This document shows, piece after piece, positions 24,389 through 34,305 of a stretch of DNA of 64,000 nucleotides (position 1 is its first letter; every line of letters starts with the position of its first letter). The stretch is from Acetomicrobium hydrogeniformans (lineage in GTDB: Bacteria > Synergistota > Synergistia > Synergistales > JAFGMB01): positions 62,001 through 126,000 of the forward strand of contig JAENYO010000008.1 in the NCBI GenBank assembly GCA_016841745.1, given 5' to 3'. The notes beneath the pieces were generated by a model. The model did no database searches. It saw only the letters and a list, made by a program, of their open reading frames with translations, and had not been told where the DNA came from. The translations under genes were made by a program, and so were the position numbers.

Positions 24389-27300
24389 TGGTCCATCCCT
24401 TTGTCCATCTCCATGTCCATACTGAATACAGCCTTCTCGATGGTTCTATAAGATGCAGTGACCTTGCTTCTAAAGTCAAGGATTATGGAATGCCAGCTGT
24501 CGCAATGACTGATCATGGAGCCATGTACGGAGCAGTTGAATTCTATGAAAAATGCATGGCTTCAGGAGTGAAACCTATAATTGGTTGCGAAGTATACGTG
24601 CAGCCGGAAGGTTACACATACAAGGAAAAGAAGTCAAGGAACTATCATTTATTGTTGCTAGCAGAAAACCAGAAAGGTCTTCATAATCTGATAAAACTGG
24701 TTTCTGAAGCCAATACTAATGGTTTTTACTACAAACCCAGAATAGATCATGATCTTCTTTCTCGATATCATGAAGGGCTTATAGGATCAAGCGCATGTCT
24801 TGCAGGAGAGATTCCTTCCATGATATTGAATGGTGATGAGAGAGGTGCTCTTGAAAGGGCTTCCCTTTACAGGGATATTTTAGGTAGGAACAATTTCTTT
24901 CTCGAAGTTATGTATAATGCCATTCCTGAGCAGGCTTTAGTGAACAAAAGTCTTGTCAGAATGGCACGAACTCATGATTTTCCCCTAATTGCAACCAATG
25001 ATGCCCATTATCTTGATAAAACTGATTTCGACTGGCATGAGATCCTCCTCTGCGTACAGACAAACTCTACAATTCGTGATGAGAAGAGAATGTCCTTTGG
25101 TTCGAACGATTTTTATCTCAGATCACCCGAGGAAATGTGGGCACTATTTGGTTCAGAACTCCCAGATGCACTTCAGAATACGGTTTCCATAGCTGAAAGG
25201 TGTAATACTTCTTTCAAACTTGGAACAGGAGAATATCAACTTCCACAGATTGACCTTCCCGAGGGTGAAACCATTGAATCCAATCTTGAAAAATTAGCCT
25301 CGCGGGGTCTTGCAGAGAGACTTGGTACAAATGATGTACCGGAAGAATATTCCCGAAGACTTGAGTATGAGATATCGGTAATTAATTCCATGGGATTTGC
25401 CGGTTATTTCATTATAGTTTCCAGCATTATCAGGGCGGCCAAAGAAAAAAGCATTCCAATTGGGCCTGGCAGAGGGTCCGCTGCTGGATCCCTTGTAGCC
25501 TGGAGTATGCATATTACCGAACTTGATCCCCTTAAATATGGACTTATCTTTGAAAGGTTTCTCAATCCTGAGAGAGTAAGCATGCCTGATATCGACACAG
25601 ACGTCTCAGATAAAGGAAGAGATGAACTGATAAGGTATATTGTCCAGAAGTATGGAACAGATAAGGTTTCCCAGATCATCACTTTTGACCGGATGAAAAG
25701 CAAGGGAGCTATCAGAGATGTAGGAAGAGCCCTTGCCATGCCTTATCCTGATGTTGACAGGGTAGCCAAGCTTATCTCCCCCATGGTAAAGACAATTCCC
25801 CAGGCCCTTGAAGAGAACAAGGATCTTGCTGAGCTCTATAAAAATGATATATCAGTTCATAAATTACTTGACACTGCTTCTCGAATTGAGGGTATTGCAC
25901 GACATTGTTCTCAGCATGCTGCAGGTGTCGTAATAACCCCGATATCACTTACAGAGATTCTCCCTGTAAGAAAGATCGGTGAAGACCAGGTTGTTACTCA
26001 GTTTCCCATGGAGCCTGTAGAAAAGCTTGGTCTGGTGAAAATGGACTTTCTGGGACTGAGGACTCTGTCAGTTCTGGAGGAAGCGTTAAATAACATCAAA
26101 TCCAGTGGCAGTGATGTCCCTGACCTTAACAGGATATCCCTCAACGATCAGAAGACCTTCCAGATGCTTCAAAGGGGAGATACCCTTGGTGTATTTCAGC
26201 TTGAGTCATCGGGTATGCGCCAACTTCTGAAAAAGATAGTTCCTGATAGTTTTGATGATTTAGTTGCTGTCCTTGCCCTATACAGACCTGGCCCACTTGG
26301 AAGTGGCATGGTGGATCAGTATATTGAGCGTAAACATGGCCGGGAGGAAGTTGAATACCTCCATCCTAGTCTCGGAAAGATACTTAAAGAAACCCATGGA
26401 GTTATACTTTATCAGGAGCAGGTAATGCAGTGTGCTGCAACACTTGCAGGATATACCCTTGGTGAGGCAGATCTTCTGAGAAGAGCCATGGGCAAGAAAA
26501 AAGTAGAGGTTATGGAGAGGCAGAGAGTCAAGTTTGTTGAAGGCAGCATGAAGAACCAGGTGGGTAAGAAAAAGGCTGAGGAAATCTTTGATATTATCCA
26601 GGAATTTGCAGGATATGGATTCAACAAATCCCACAGTGCAGCCTATGCAATGATAAGTTATCAGACGGCATTTCTTAAAGCCAATTTCCCTACAGAGTTT
26701 ATGGCCGCATACCTGACAAGTCAGATAGGATCCAAAAAGGATGTCATGGCTGCATATGTGCGAGAAGTTCGAAACTCAGGAATGAAAGTGCTACAACCCG
26801 ATGTAAATGAATCAAGGGAGTCTTTTACTGTTGTTGGAAAGGTTATTCGTTTCGGTCTCGGGGCTGTCGCTAAGGTTGGCCATGCTGGTATTGAATCGAT
26901 AATCGTTGCCAGGGATGAAGTCGGTAAATTCTCATCGCTGTGGGAATTCATTAATACAGTGGACCTGAGGACTGTTAATAAGGCAATCATTGAGAACCTT
27001 GTAAAGGCAGGTGCATTTTCAAGTATAAATGAAAATAGACATCAGCTACTGGAGGCTTTACCTGGAATGATAGACATAGTTCAGAGGAGATGCTCAGACA
27101 AAAACCAATGTTCTATCCTGTCTCTTCTGGGTGAGGAAGAGAATGAAGAAAAGCCAGAGTTACCAAAGGTTGAAAACTTTGACCTTTACAGGATTCTGGA
27201 TATGGAGAAAGAGGCTACAGGTTTATACATATCGGGTCACCCCTTTGATCAATATGATAAGGAAGTCTTAAGATACACTACATGCCGGATCAGCGATCTT

Positions 27301-27813
27301 CCATGCTGGAAAAGTGATAGGATGATACCCTCAATTGGAGGTATTATTATTGCATTTCAGGAAAAATATACTAAAAAGGGAGATGCAATGGGTATATTAG
27401 AGCTGGAAGATTCGGATTCCAAAGCAGAGGTCGTATGTTTTCCCCGGGTCTGGAACAAAATCAAGCCTATGGTAAGGATCGGCGAAGTACTCATTGTAAA
27501 AGGGAGCATCAAAGAGGATGATGGACGTTCTATTATTGCCAAGGAAGCATTTACTTTTGAGAACTATGTCAATCAGACACCGGCCATGGTCCGGCTGGTC
27601 CTTCCTCCTCTAATGCCGGACCCGGTAAGGTTCCGACAGTTTCTGAGGGATCTTAAGGGATATCCTGGGCGTTCCCAGGTTATTCTGGAGATCAAGGACA
27701 ATGATAATCTTGCCATGTTAAGCCTTAATGGCATGAAAGTTGATATAGCGGCTCCCTTTGAAGATCTTCTGAAGAAATATTTTCCAGGAGATATGGCAAA
27801 GGTCCTTTACTGA
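24388..27813 (+). CDS. dnaE: DNA polymerase III alpha subunit (DnaE type)
   Basis: This is the main replicative polymerase. The 1141-residue chain starts with a PHP domain (HVHTEYSLLDG, residues 8-18; AMTDHGAMYG). The catalytic palm follows with GRGSAAGS (near 370) and the aspartates of PDIDTDVSD (near 400), plus KMDFLGLRTL (near 552). A helix-hairpin-helix region (FAGYGFNKSHSAAYA) and a C-terminal OB domain complete it. Order and length indicate DnaE1 rather than PolC or DnaE2. It is translationally coupled to dnaX, putting polymerase and clamp loader in one transcript. Confidence 0.97.
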   Translation: MVHPFVHLHVHTEYSLLDGSIRCSDLASKVKDYGMPAVAMTDHGAMYGAVEFYEKCMASGVKPIIGCEVYVQPEGYTYKEKKSRNYHLLLLAENQKGLHNLIKLVSEANTNGFYYKPRIDHDLLSRYHEGLIGSSACLAGEIPSMILNGDERGALERASLYRDILGRNNFFLEVMYNAIPEQALVNKSLVRMARTHDFPLIATNDAHYLDKTDFDWHEILLCVQTNSTIRDEKRMSFGSNDFYLRSPEEMWALFGSELPDALQNTVSIAERCNTSFKLGTGEYQLPQIDLPEGETIESNLEKLASRGLAERLGTNDVPEEYSRRLEYEISVINSMGFAGYFIIVSSIIRAAKEKSIPIGPGRGSAAGSLVAWSMHITELDPLKYGLIFERFLNPERVSMPDIDTDVSDKGRDELIRYIVQKYGTDKVSQIITFDRMKSKGAIRDVGRALAMPYPDVDRVAKLISPMVKTIPQALEENKDLAELYKNDISVHKLLDTASRIEGIARHCSQHAAGVVITPISLTEILPVRKIGEDQVVTQFPMEPVEKLGLVKMDFLGLRTLSVLEEALNNIKSSGSDVPDLNRISLNDQKTFQMLQRGDTLGVFQLESSGMRQLLKKIVPDSFDDLVAVLALYRPGPLGSGMVDQYIERKHGREEVEYLHPSLGKILKETHGVILYQEQVMQCAATLAGYTLGEADLLRRAMGKKKVEVMERQRVKFVEGSMKNQVGKKKAEEIFDIIQEFAGYGFNKSHSAAYAMISYQTAFLKANFPTEFMAAYLTSQIGSKKDVMAAYVREVRNSGMKVLQPDVNESRESFTVVGKVIRFGLGAVAKVGHAGIESIIVARDEVGKFSSLWEFINTVDLRTVNKAIIENLVKAGAFSSINENRHQLLEALPGMIDIVQRRCSDKNQCSILSLLGEEENEEKPELPKVENFDLYRILDMEKEATGLYISGHPFDQYDKEVLRYTTCRISDLPCWKSDRMIPSIGGIIIAFQEKYTKKGDAMGILELEDSDSKAEVVCFPRVWNKIKPMVRIGEVLIVKGSIKEDDGRSIIAKEAFTFENYVNQTPAMVRLVLPPLMPDPVRFRQFLRDLKGYPGRSQVILEIKDNDNLAMLSLNGMKVDIAAPFEDLLKKYFPGDMAKVLY

Positions 27814-27854
27814 GGAAAAACCTTTTCAAGAAAAAATACGGAGGAAATTGAGAG

Positions 27855-29609
27855 ATGAACAAGGTAAAGATCGTATGTACTCTTGGACCATCCTGCTCAG
27901 ACTATGAAACCATTCTTTCCATGGCTGAAGAGGGTATGTCAGTTGCTAGATTTAATTTCAGTCATGGTGATTATTATGGACATCTTCAAAATCTTGATCA
28001 CGTAAGAAAGGTCGAGACATTCCTTGATAAACCCATTGGAACTATTCTGGATACGAAAGGTCCCGAGATCAGGACAGGAACAGTAACGGGTGGTGAAGTG
28101 ATCCTTGAAGAAGGAACGGATTTTACCCTTTTTATTGGAGAAGAAGTTCAGGGTACACAAAAAGGTGTTTTCGTAGGATATCCATCCCTGGTCAGTGAGG
28201 TTCGACCAGGTCAGGATATTTTCATAGACGATGGAGTGATTCATCTTCGGGTAAAAACTATAATGTCTGATCGAATGATATGTGATGTCATTGTTGGAGG
28301 CATCCTTGGAGATACCAAAGGTATTAATGTTCCAGGTGCAGATATTACTATTCCTGCTCTTGCACCCAGTGATATTAATGATATTTACTGGGGTATTGAG
28401 CATGATATGGATTTTGTAGCGGTTTCATTCGTCAAGAATAGAAATGATATCCTTGAAGTAAGAAAACTGATCGAAAATAAAAATGGCCAGATGAAGATAA
28501 TTGCAAAAATCGAAACCCGGCAAGCTGTCACTAATATTGCAGAGATCCTTGAAGTGGTAGATGGGATAATGATTGCCAGGGGTGATCTGGGAGTTGAAAT
28601 TCCAACGGAAGAAGTTCCCCTGGTTCAGAAAAAACTTATCAATCTTGCAAGAAACAGCGGAAAATCTGTTATTGTCGCAACCCAGATGCTTGATTCCATG
28701 ATCAGGAATCCTCGCCCAACAAGAGCTGAAGCCAGTGATGTGGCCAATGCTGTTCTGGATGGCACAGACGCTGTAATGCTTTCAGGAGAAACTGCCAAAG
28801 GAGCCTTCCCGCTGGAATCGGTCAAGGTTATGAACCGCATCATTCAGAAGGCTGAGGAAATACTGTCTTTGCCGGATCTTGGGGGACTATCCGCTGCTAT
28901 ACAGTCCAGCATCCCTGACGCTGTAAGTCATGCTGCTGTATCGGTCGCAAAGCTTATGAAGGTCGGAGCCATACTATCTCTTACAAGGAGCGGAAGTACT
29001 GCCAGAATGGTCAGTAAATACAGACCGCCCTGCCGGATCATAGGATCAACTCCATCTCAGAAGATCTGGAGGGAACTTTCCCTGAACTGGGGAATTGTGC
29101 CTATGATGGAGAAACAGTCTGAAAATGAAAATGAAGCTATTAATTACGCTATTTTCTCTTCTCTTCGTAAGGGGTATATTGATGAGGGTGATCTTCTGGT
29201 TGTAACCGCAGGAATTCCAATGGGAATCCCTGGAACAACAAATATGATGCATCTCCTGACTGCAGGCCGAATAATAATCCGTGGTCTTCCTTATCTGCGT
29301 AAAGAAGCATTCGGCCGTATCTGTCGTGCTGAAAGTGCCCAGGAAGCAATGAGAAAGATCCGTAAGGGCGATATTCTTGTAGTAATTGGTACTGACAAGA
29401 ATTTTGTTCCAGCTGTGGAAAAGGCTGGAGGGATAATTACAGAGCAGACTGGGTTAACAAGTCACCCTGCAATCCTGGCTCTTGAACTTGGTATCCCGTG
29501 TATTCTTGGCGCAAAGAATGCAATGTCATTACTAGAGGATGATACTCTTGTAACACTGGATGGAGGTAGAGGTCTTGTATATCAGGGACAGGTTAAACTC
29601 CACGCTTGA
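27855..29609 (+). CDS. pyk: Pyruvate kinase with C-terminal PEP-utilizing mobile domain
   Basis: Pyruvate kinase converts PEP and ADP to pyruvate and ATP. Residues 1-470 form the normal enzyme: KIVCTLGPS, TKGPEIRTG, the active-site segment IMIARGDLGVEIP and the C-terminal regulatory domain. The last 80 residues (GDILVVIGTDKNF, then GLTSHPAILALELGIPCILG) are the PEP-utilizing, phosphohistidine-type mobile domain found on many Firmicute pyruvate kinases. The TSH histidine is kept. At 584 residues it fits that extended class. The ribosome site GGAGG precedes the ATG, 41 bases after dnaE. Confidence 0.96.
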   Translation: MNKVKIVCTLGPSCSDYETILSMAEEGMSVARFNFSHGDYYGHLQNLDHVRKVETFLDKPIGTILDTKGPEIRTGTVTGGEVILEEGTDFTLFIGEEVQGTQKGVFVGYPSLVSEVRPGQDIFIDDGVIHLRVKTIMSDRMICDVIVGGILGDTKGINVPGADITIPALAPSDINDIYWGIEHDMDFVAVSFVKNRNDILEVRKLIENKNGQMKIIAKIETRQAVTNIAEILEVVDGIMIARGDLGVEIPTEEVPLVQKKLINLARNSGKSVIVATQMLDSMIRNPRPTRAEASDVANAVLDGTDAVMLSGETAKGAFPLESVKVMNRIIQKAEEILSLPDLGGLSAAIQSSIPDAVSHAAVSVAKLMKVGAILSLTRSGSTARMVSKYRPPCRIIGSTPSQKIWRELSLNWGIVPMMEKQSENENEAINYAIFSSLRKGYIDEGDLLVVTAGIPMGIPGTTNMMHLLTAGRIIIRGLPYLRKEAFGRICRAESAQEAMRKIRKGDILVVIGTDKNFVPAVEKAGGIITEQTGLTSHPAILALELGIPCILGAKNAMSLLEDDTLVTLDGGRGLVYQGQVKLHA

Positions 29610-29654
29610 CACTTATAAAGGGATCTTTTGTCATAATCAGGGGCAAGTTGTGTG

Positions 29655-30263
29655 ATGTTACAAGTCGGAATGATCGAGAAGATCCGGAGCCGTTTATATG
29701 GAAAAACGTCTTTTCCAAGCTGGGATTCATGCGCTAAGGTGGGAAAGACTTCCCTGAGTGCTGTTCTTGTACCTTTGATCGCGGATAATACAGGTATAAA
29801 GGTCATGTTTATAGAACGTCCTTCTTTTCTGAAAAGACACGCTGGTCAGATAGCCTTTCCTGGAGGCGTAATGGAACTTTCTGATGGAAGCCCCCTGGTT
29901 ACATCTCTTAGAGAGACCCATGAAGAGATGAGGTTAGCTACGAAACTTGTTGAACCCCTCTATCTAATGACACCGGAGAACGCGGTAACTTCAGGTTTCC
30001 TCGTTTATCCCGTTGTTGGTCTGGTACATATCCATCCAGACAAGTTATGCCTGGATCCGGATCCCAATGAAGTGCAGGATTATTTCTTTCTTGATCCTTT
30101 TAATCTTCCATACGAACCTGTGGAAAAAAAGTTTTCTCACGATGGCAGGATTCATACGTATATGGAGTTTCCCCTGACTACAGGAAAGAGTATATGGGGT
30201 GTAACAGGCAGAATTTTTCATTCCCTGATCAAGGATCTTGCTGTTCTGAAAGAGTTTTCCTGA
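29655..30263 (+). CDS. Nudix hydrolase, coenzyme A pyrophosphatase-like
   Basis: The 202-residue protein has a Nudix box, GGVMELSDGSPLVTSL followed by RETHEEM, that can bind catalytic metal. Just before it, FIERPSFLKRHAGQIAFPGG matches the extra motif of the CoA pyrophosphatase (NudL/CoAse) group, which cleaves CoA to phosphopantetheine and 3',5'-ADP. Substrate specificity is therefore inferred, not shown. The start is either the ATG at 29655 or the GTG at 29652. The stop overlaps the nfo start (TGATG). Confidence 0.85.
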   Translation: MLQVGMIEKIRSRLYGKTSFPSWDSCAKVGKTSLSAVLVPLIADNTGIKVMFIERPSFLKRHAGQIAFPGGVMELSDGSPLVTSLRETHEEMRLATKLVEPLYLMTPENAVTSGFLVYPVVGLVHIHPDKLCLDPDPNEVQDYFFLDPFNLPYEPVEKKFSHDGRIHTYMEFPLTTGKSIWGVTGRIFHSLIKDLAVLKEFS

Positions 30264-31105
30264 TGGGTCTTATCGGGACCCATATTTCGATCGCAGGGGG
30301 GTTTGACAAGGCGATCTACAGAGGAGAGCAACTCCAATGTGAAGTTATCCAGTTTTTCTCTAAAAATCAGCTTCAGTGGAGGAGTTCCCCTCCTACCGTC
30401 GGACAGATATCGTCTTTTATGAAGGCGTGGTCTGAAAGCAGTATATTTGAAGTTCTGGTACATGCTTCATACCTCATAAATCTTGCAGCATCTGGCCCAT
30501 TGAATGTAAAAAGTATCAGGGCTCTGATCGATGAAATATACAGGTGTCAGACCCTGGGGATCTCTACATTGGTCCTTCATCCTGGCTCTCATACTGACTG
30601 CACCCTTGATGAAGGACTGCAGAGGGTTGCCGTGAATCTTGCAAGAGTTTTGGAACAGACTGAAGGAACTGACGTCATGATAGCCCTGGAAACCATGGCT
30701 GGTCAGGGTAACTCACTTGGTTTCAGACTTGAACATCTCGGATATATTATGTCCTTTCTCGACTGGGATGACAGATTGAAAATATGTCTCGACACTGCCC
30801 ATCTTTTTGCTGCAGGTTATGAACTTAGAACAAAGGAATCATATGATCGATTCATGAAACTTCTGGATAGAGATTTTGGATATTACCGAATAGCCTGTTG
30901 GCATTTCAACGATAGCAAGAGAGAAAAAGGAAGCAGGGTTGACCGACATGAAAATCTTGGTGAGGGACAGATTGGCCTGGGTATTTTCGAAATGATACTC
31001 AGTGATGATACATGGAACCATATACCCTGTGTCCTCGAAACACCCAAAACAGGTCCGGGTGATGCAGCAAATCTTGCCATTTTAAGAAAACTGAGAGGAA
31101 GTTAA
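30263..31105 (+). CDS. nfo: Endonuclease IV (AP endonuclease)
   Basis: Endonuclease IV cuts DNA at abasic sites in base-excision repair. The 280-residue TIM barrel shows the three-zinc site motifs in order: GTHISIAGG at the start, VLHPGSH, ALETMAGQGNSLG, CLDTAHLFAAGY, HFNDSK and DRHENLGEGQIG. Both the length and the residues are standard. It starts within the stop codon of the Nudix gene, suggesting coupled expression of two housecleaning functions. Confidence 0.96.
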   Translation: MGLIGTHISIAGGFDKAIYRGEQLQCEVIQFFSKNQLQWRSSPPTVGQISSFMKAWSESSIFEVLVHASYLINLAASGPLNVKSIRALIDEIYRCQTLGISTLVLHPGSHTDCTLDEGLQRVAVNLARVLEQTEGTDVMIALETMAGQGNSLGFRLEHLGYIMSFLDWDDRLKICLDTAHLFAAGYELRTKESYDRFMKLLDRDFGYYRIACWHFNDSKREKGSRVDRHENLGEGQIGLGIFEMILSDDTWNHIPCVLETPKTGPGDAANLAILRKLRGS

Positions 31106-31139
31106 CTTCGCAACATGCAGAGAAGGGGTGGATTGGAAT

Positions 31140-32219
31140 ATGGGTTGGCCCAGACTTGTGATAAATGAAAATAAGCTTAGGCAAAATGTTAATCGGGTTG
31201 TCAAACTATGCGAAGAAAATGGTATAAAGGTCGCTGGAGTTACGAAAGGACTTTGTGCTCATCCAGCGATAGCGCGGGCTTTGGACTCGGAGGGCTGTTC
31301 CTGGCTTGCAGATAGCAGGCTGGACAATCTTGTCCAGTTGAGAATTATTTTGCCTGAATCTTCTCTGATGTTATTGAGGATTCCCATGCCCAGCGAAATC
31401 CCTCTTGTAACCCGATACACAGATTGCAGTCTGGTATCAATGCCCCAGACTGTTTCTCTGATCGATTCCTGCTGCCAATCCCTCAATTGCCGTTACAAGG
31501 TCATTATAATGTGTGACCTTGGAGATTTGAGAGAGGGTATCCTAATTGAAGATATTCCACTGATGGTCAATTCCCTGAAAAACTGCTCCAGAGTGGATTG
31601 TATTGGTATTGGAGTGAATTTTGGCTGTTTCGGCGGTGTTCTGCCTTCTGAAGAAAAGTTATTAGATCTTATTAGTGCGGGGAAGATCATTGAAAAAGAA
31701 CTGGAAAAGGAACTTACCTTCTTTTCTGGCGGTGCAACTTCTTCATTACCCTTGATAGAGGAAGGGAAAATGCCTTTAGGGATAAACCAACTCAGGATAG
31801 GTGAAGCCTTTTTTCTTGGAACAGATACAACAGGTATGCGAACCATACCATATTTAAATCAGGATGTTATGCATCTGGAGGCAGAAATAATAGAAGTCCG
31901 GAAAAAACCCAGTCGTCCATTTGGTAAAATTGGAGCGGATGCATTTGGTAATATACCCGATTTCCCTGACAGAGGTAATCGACGGCGGGCCATAGTTGCA
32001 ATCGGAAAGCAGGATGTCAGAGTTACCGGACTTCACCCCTTTGATGACAGTATTGAAGTACTTGGAGCATCAAGCGATCATATCATTCTTGATGTAGAAG
32101 ATAGTAAAGGCCTTATCGAGATCGGTAATATTCTCAAGTTTACCGTCGACTACGGTGCAATGCTTGCTCTTGCCACATCTCCCTATGTGGAGATAGATGT
32201 ACATCACCCGGCAGGATGA
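31140..32219 (+). CDS. PLP-dependent amino-acid racemase, ornithine racemase-like
   Basis: This protein of about 359 residues belongs to the alanine-racemase barrel group that includes clostridial ornithine racemase (Orr). The catalytic lysine lies in VAGVTKGLCAHP. Typical group motifs follow: WLADSRLDN, MCDLGDLREGI, SGGATSSLP, INQLRIGEAFFLGTDT and the C-terminal GASSDHIILDVED. The Orr-like match is my recollection of the family, and other amino acids are possible substrates. In amino-acid fermenters Orr feeds D-ornithine to the aminomutase pathway, but no other ornithine-pathway gene is here. I chose the ATG at 31140, eight bases after AAGGGGTGG. Confidence 0.8.
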   Translation: MGWPRLVINENKLRQNVNRVVKLCEENGIKVAGVTKGLCAHPAIARALDSEGCSWLADSRLDNLVQLRIILPESSLMLLRIPMPSEIPLVTRYTDCSLVSMPQTVSLIDSCCQSLNCRYKVIIMCDLGDLREGILIEDIPLMVNSLKNCSRVDCIGIGVNFGCFGGVLPSEEKLLDLISAGKIIEKELEKELTFFSGGATSSLPLIEEGKMPLGINQLRIGEAFFLGTDTTGMRTIPYLNQDVMHLEAEIIEVRKKPSRPFGKIGADAFGNIPDFPDRGNRRRAIVAIGKQDVRVTGLHPFDDSIEVLGASSDHIILDVEDSKGLIEIGNILKFTVDYGAMLALATSPYVEIDVHHPAG

Positions 32220-32247
32220 TTTTAGAATACATACAGAGGTTATAACT

Positions 32248-33072
32248 ATGTTTGACTTGTTTCGCTGGCAGGATATACTGGATATTCTAATAGTTGCGTT
32301 TATAATGTACAGGCTCTTGCTCCTTCTTGTAGGAACAAGGGCGATGCAGCTTGTTAAGGGACTCCTTATTCTGGGGGGAATTTCAGCACTTGCCCGGTTA
32401 CTTCAGTTATCGACAGTTTCCTGGTTTCTCGCTAAAACTCTGACAGTACTTGTGATTGCAATACCGATAGTTTTTCAACCTGAATTGAGAAAGATGCTTG
32501 AAGAGCTGGGAAGAGGAAGGATATGGAAGCGTAGCCAGGTAGAGAAGCGGGCTCAGTTTCTGAGTGATGAGATAACAAATGCTCTTCTCTTTCTAAAGAA
32601 CAAAAAGATCGGGGCTCTTCTTGTCCTACAGAGAAATACTGGCCTTAAAGATTTCTGGCGTACAGCCGTAAGGATTGACGCACAGCTTTCTCAGGAGTTA
32701 ATAATTTCTATTTTCTGGCCAAACAATCCTCTTCATGACGGGGCTGTTATCATAGAGAACAGTACTATCATAGCTGCTTCAACCTATCTACCCCTTTCCG
32801 AAAATTCAGACTTATCGAGATGGATAGGTACCAGGCATAGGGCCGCTCTTGGTGTAACAGAAGTATCGGATGCAATTGCTGTTGTGGTATCAGAAGAAAG
32901 GGGAGAGATCTCTCTTGCCATTAATGGGCACATGTCCCGGAATCTCAAGGAATCCCAGGTAAGAAGACTCTTTCAGCATTACTTCGGAGCTCTTGAAGAA
33001 GAAAAGAAATCTATCTGGAATAGAATACATGATGAGATCAATTCAATAGGTCATGAAACAGAAGAGGAATGA
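32248..33072 (+). CDS. cdaA: Diadenylate cyclase CdaA
   Basis: CdaA joins two ATP molecules to make the second messenger c-di-AMP. Three N-terminal membrane segments (about residues 10-75) anchor the DAC domain, which has the catalytic DGA (164-166, LHDGAVII) and RHR (196-198, GTRHRAALG) motifs. The 274-residue length is normal. I chose the ATG at 32248, seven bases from CAGAGGT. It overlaps the cdaR start by four bases. cdaA-cdaR-glmM is a widely conserved block linking c-di-AMP to wall-precursor synthesis. The matching breakdown enzyme, pgpH, lies 18 kb downstream. Confidence 0.97.
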   Translation: MFDLFRWQDILDILIVAFIMYRLLLLLVGTRAMQLVKGLLILGGISALARLLQLSTVSWFLAKTLTVLVIAIPIVFQPELRKMLEELGRGRIWKRSQVEKRAQFLSDEITNALLFLKNKKIGALLVLQRNTGLKDFWRTAVRIDAQLSQELIISIFWPNNPLHDGAVIIENSTIIAASTYLPLSENSDLSRWIGTRHRAALGVTEVSDAIAVVVSEERGEISLAINGHMSRNLKESQVRRLFQHYFGALEEEKKSIWNRIHDEINSIGHETEEE

Positions 33073-34301
33073 GTCTGATGGTAAAAATAGAATATCTTGA
33101 TAAACTCTTTTCTTCGAATCTGCTGCTCAGGGTCGTGGCTTTGATAGTAGCATGTATCCTCTGGTTCTATGTTGCGGGTGATAAAGCATCAGAAACTGTA
33201 CGTTCCATTAGGTGCCCCGTGCAGTATATAAATCTGCCAGTTCATACAATGCTTGTGAACCAGAGCAGGGAAGTGGTAGTACAGATTTCGGGCCAAAGAA
33301 AAGTCTTTACCGATCTTCCCCTGGACAAGATTATTTGTGAGGCTAATCTTAAGGGCCTGGATGTGGGCAGGTACAAACTTGCAGTTAGAACTACTGTTCC
33401 CACGGAAGTAAAACTTCTTGATGTTGAACCTGAACAGGTTGAGTTCGAACTTGTGAGATATATAGAAAGATCCCTTCCTGTAACAGTAAATGTCCAGGAG
33501 GGCATCCCTCCGGGCCTGTTTCTGGAGTCTGTTCATGTAACCCCTAAGGAGATTACCATAAAGGGAGAAGAAAGCCAGGTTTCCAAAGTTAAGGCTCTTC
33601 GTGTTGAACCGACGCTCTTACAGTTGAAGGCTGGAGGTATCCTTCACCTTCCAGTACAGATCATATCTGATGAGAATGTATCAGCTGAACTTGAATTAGA
33701 CCCTGAAATTATCAGTTTAAGCGCCATTCTTGCCCAGGGAACTCCGAAAAAGGAAATACCTGTAAAGGTAGAAATCGTAGGAGACCCACAGGATGATTTC
33801 AGAGTAGATACAGTAATAGTTGAACCCGCACAAATTCAGGTAGAAGGTCCGAGTGAAGTGCTGAAACAGATCAGTGAAATAAGCACACCTCTTTATGATA
33901 TTTCAGGTATTTCAAAAGATCAGCAGGTCGTTCTTCCCCTGGAACCTCTTAAAGGAAAAAGTGTCAGGATTATTTCCGATACTTCCATTATGGTAAAGGT
34001 TAAACTTAAACCTTTTACCGTGACAAGGCAGATCTCCGGGATTCCTGTTATGGTGGAAGGATCTAGTGTCTACCCTTCCTGGACAGTTGAGCCTGACTCT
34101 GTTGCAGTTATCCTGGAAGGGAAACCTTCAGATATTGATATACTTGAAGGCCAGACTGATCTTCTCGAAGCCTACGTAAACGTAACAAACTTTGTATCCA
34201 AGAAACTGATCGTTCCTGTTCAGGTCCGATCCCGGAGTAAACAAATAAAGGTTGTCAGCGTCATACCATCAAAAGTATCCGTTAAGGCTGACATCGATTA
34301 G
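33069..34301 (+). CDS. cdaR: YbbR-domain protein CdaR, regulator of CdaA
   Basis: One N-terminal membrane helix (about residues 17-33, LRVVALIVACILWFYVAGD) is followed by a long extracytoplasmic chain of repeated YbbR beta domains, probably four. Each has a pattern like VTVNVQEGIPPG or KEIPVKVEIVG. In Bacillus and Listeria CdaR binds CdaA and modulates its activity. The gene is coupled to cdaA through an ATGA overlap. Its 410 residues are typical. There is no enzymatic motif. Confidence 0.92.
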   Translation: MSLMVKIEYLDKLFSSNLLLRVVALIVACILWFYVAGDKASETVRSIRCPVQYINLPVHTMLVNQSREVVVQISGQRKVFTDLPLDKIICEANLKGLDVGRYKLAVRTTVPTEVKLLDVEPEQVEFELVRYIERSLPVTVNVQEGIPPGLFLESVHVTPKEITIKGEESQVSKVKALRVEPTLLQLKAGGILHLPVQIISDENVSAELELDPEIISLSAILAQGTPKKEIPVKVEIVGDPQDDFRVDTVIVEPAQIQVEGPSEVLKQISEISTPLYDISGISKDQQVVLPLEPLKGKSVRIISDTSIMVKVKLKPFTVTRQISGIPVMVEGSSVYPSWTVEPDSVAVILEGKPSDIDILEGQTDLLEAYVNVTNFVSKKLIVPVQVRSRSKQIKVVSVIPSKVSVKADID

Positions 34302-34305
34302 GCGG

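Noticed and set aside
29605-29640. TTGACA with a CATAAT downstream before the Nudix gene
   Set aside because: The spacing is 20 bases, too long for a standard promoter, and the gene is close enough to pyk to be co-transcribed.
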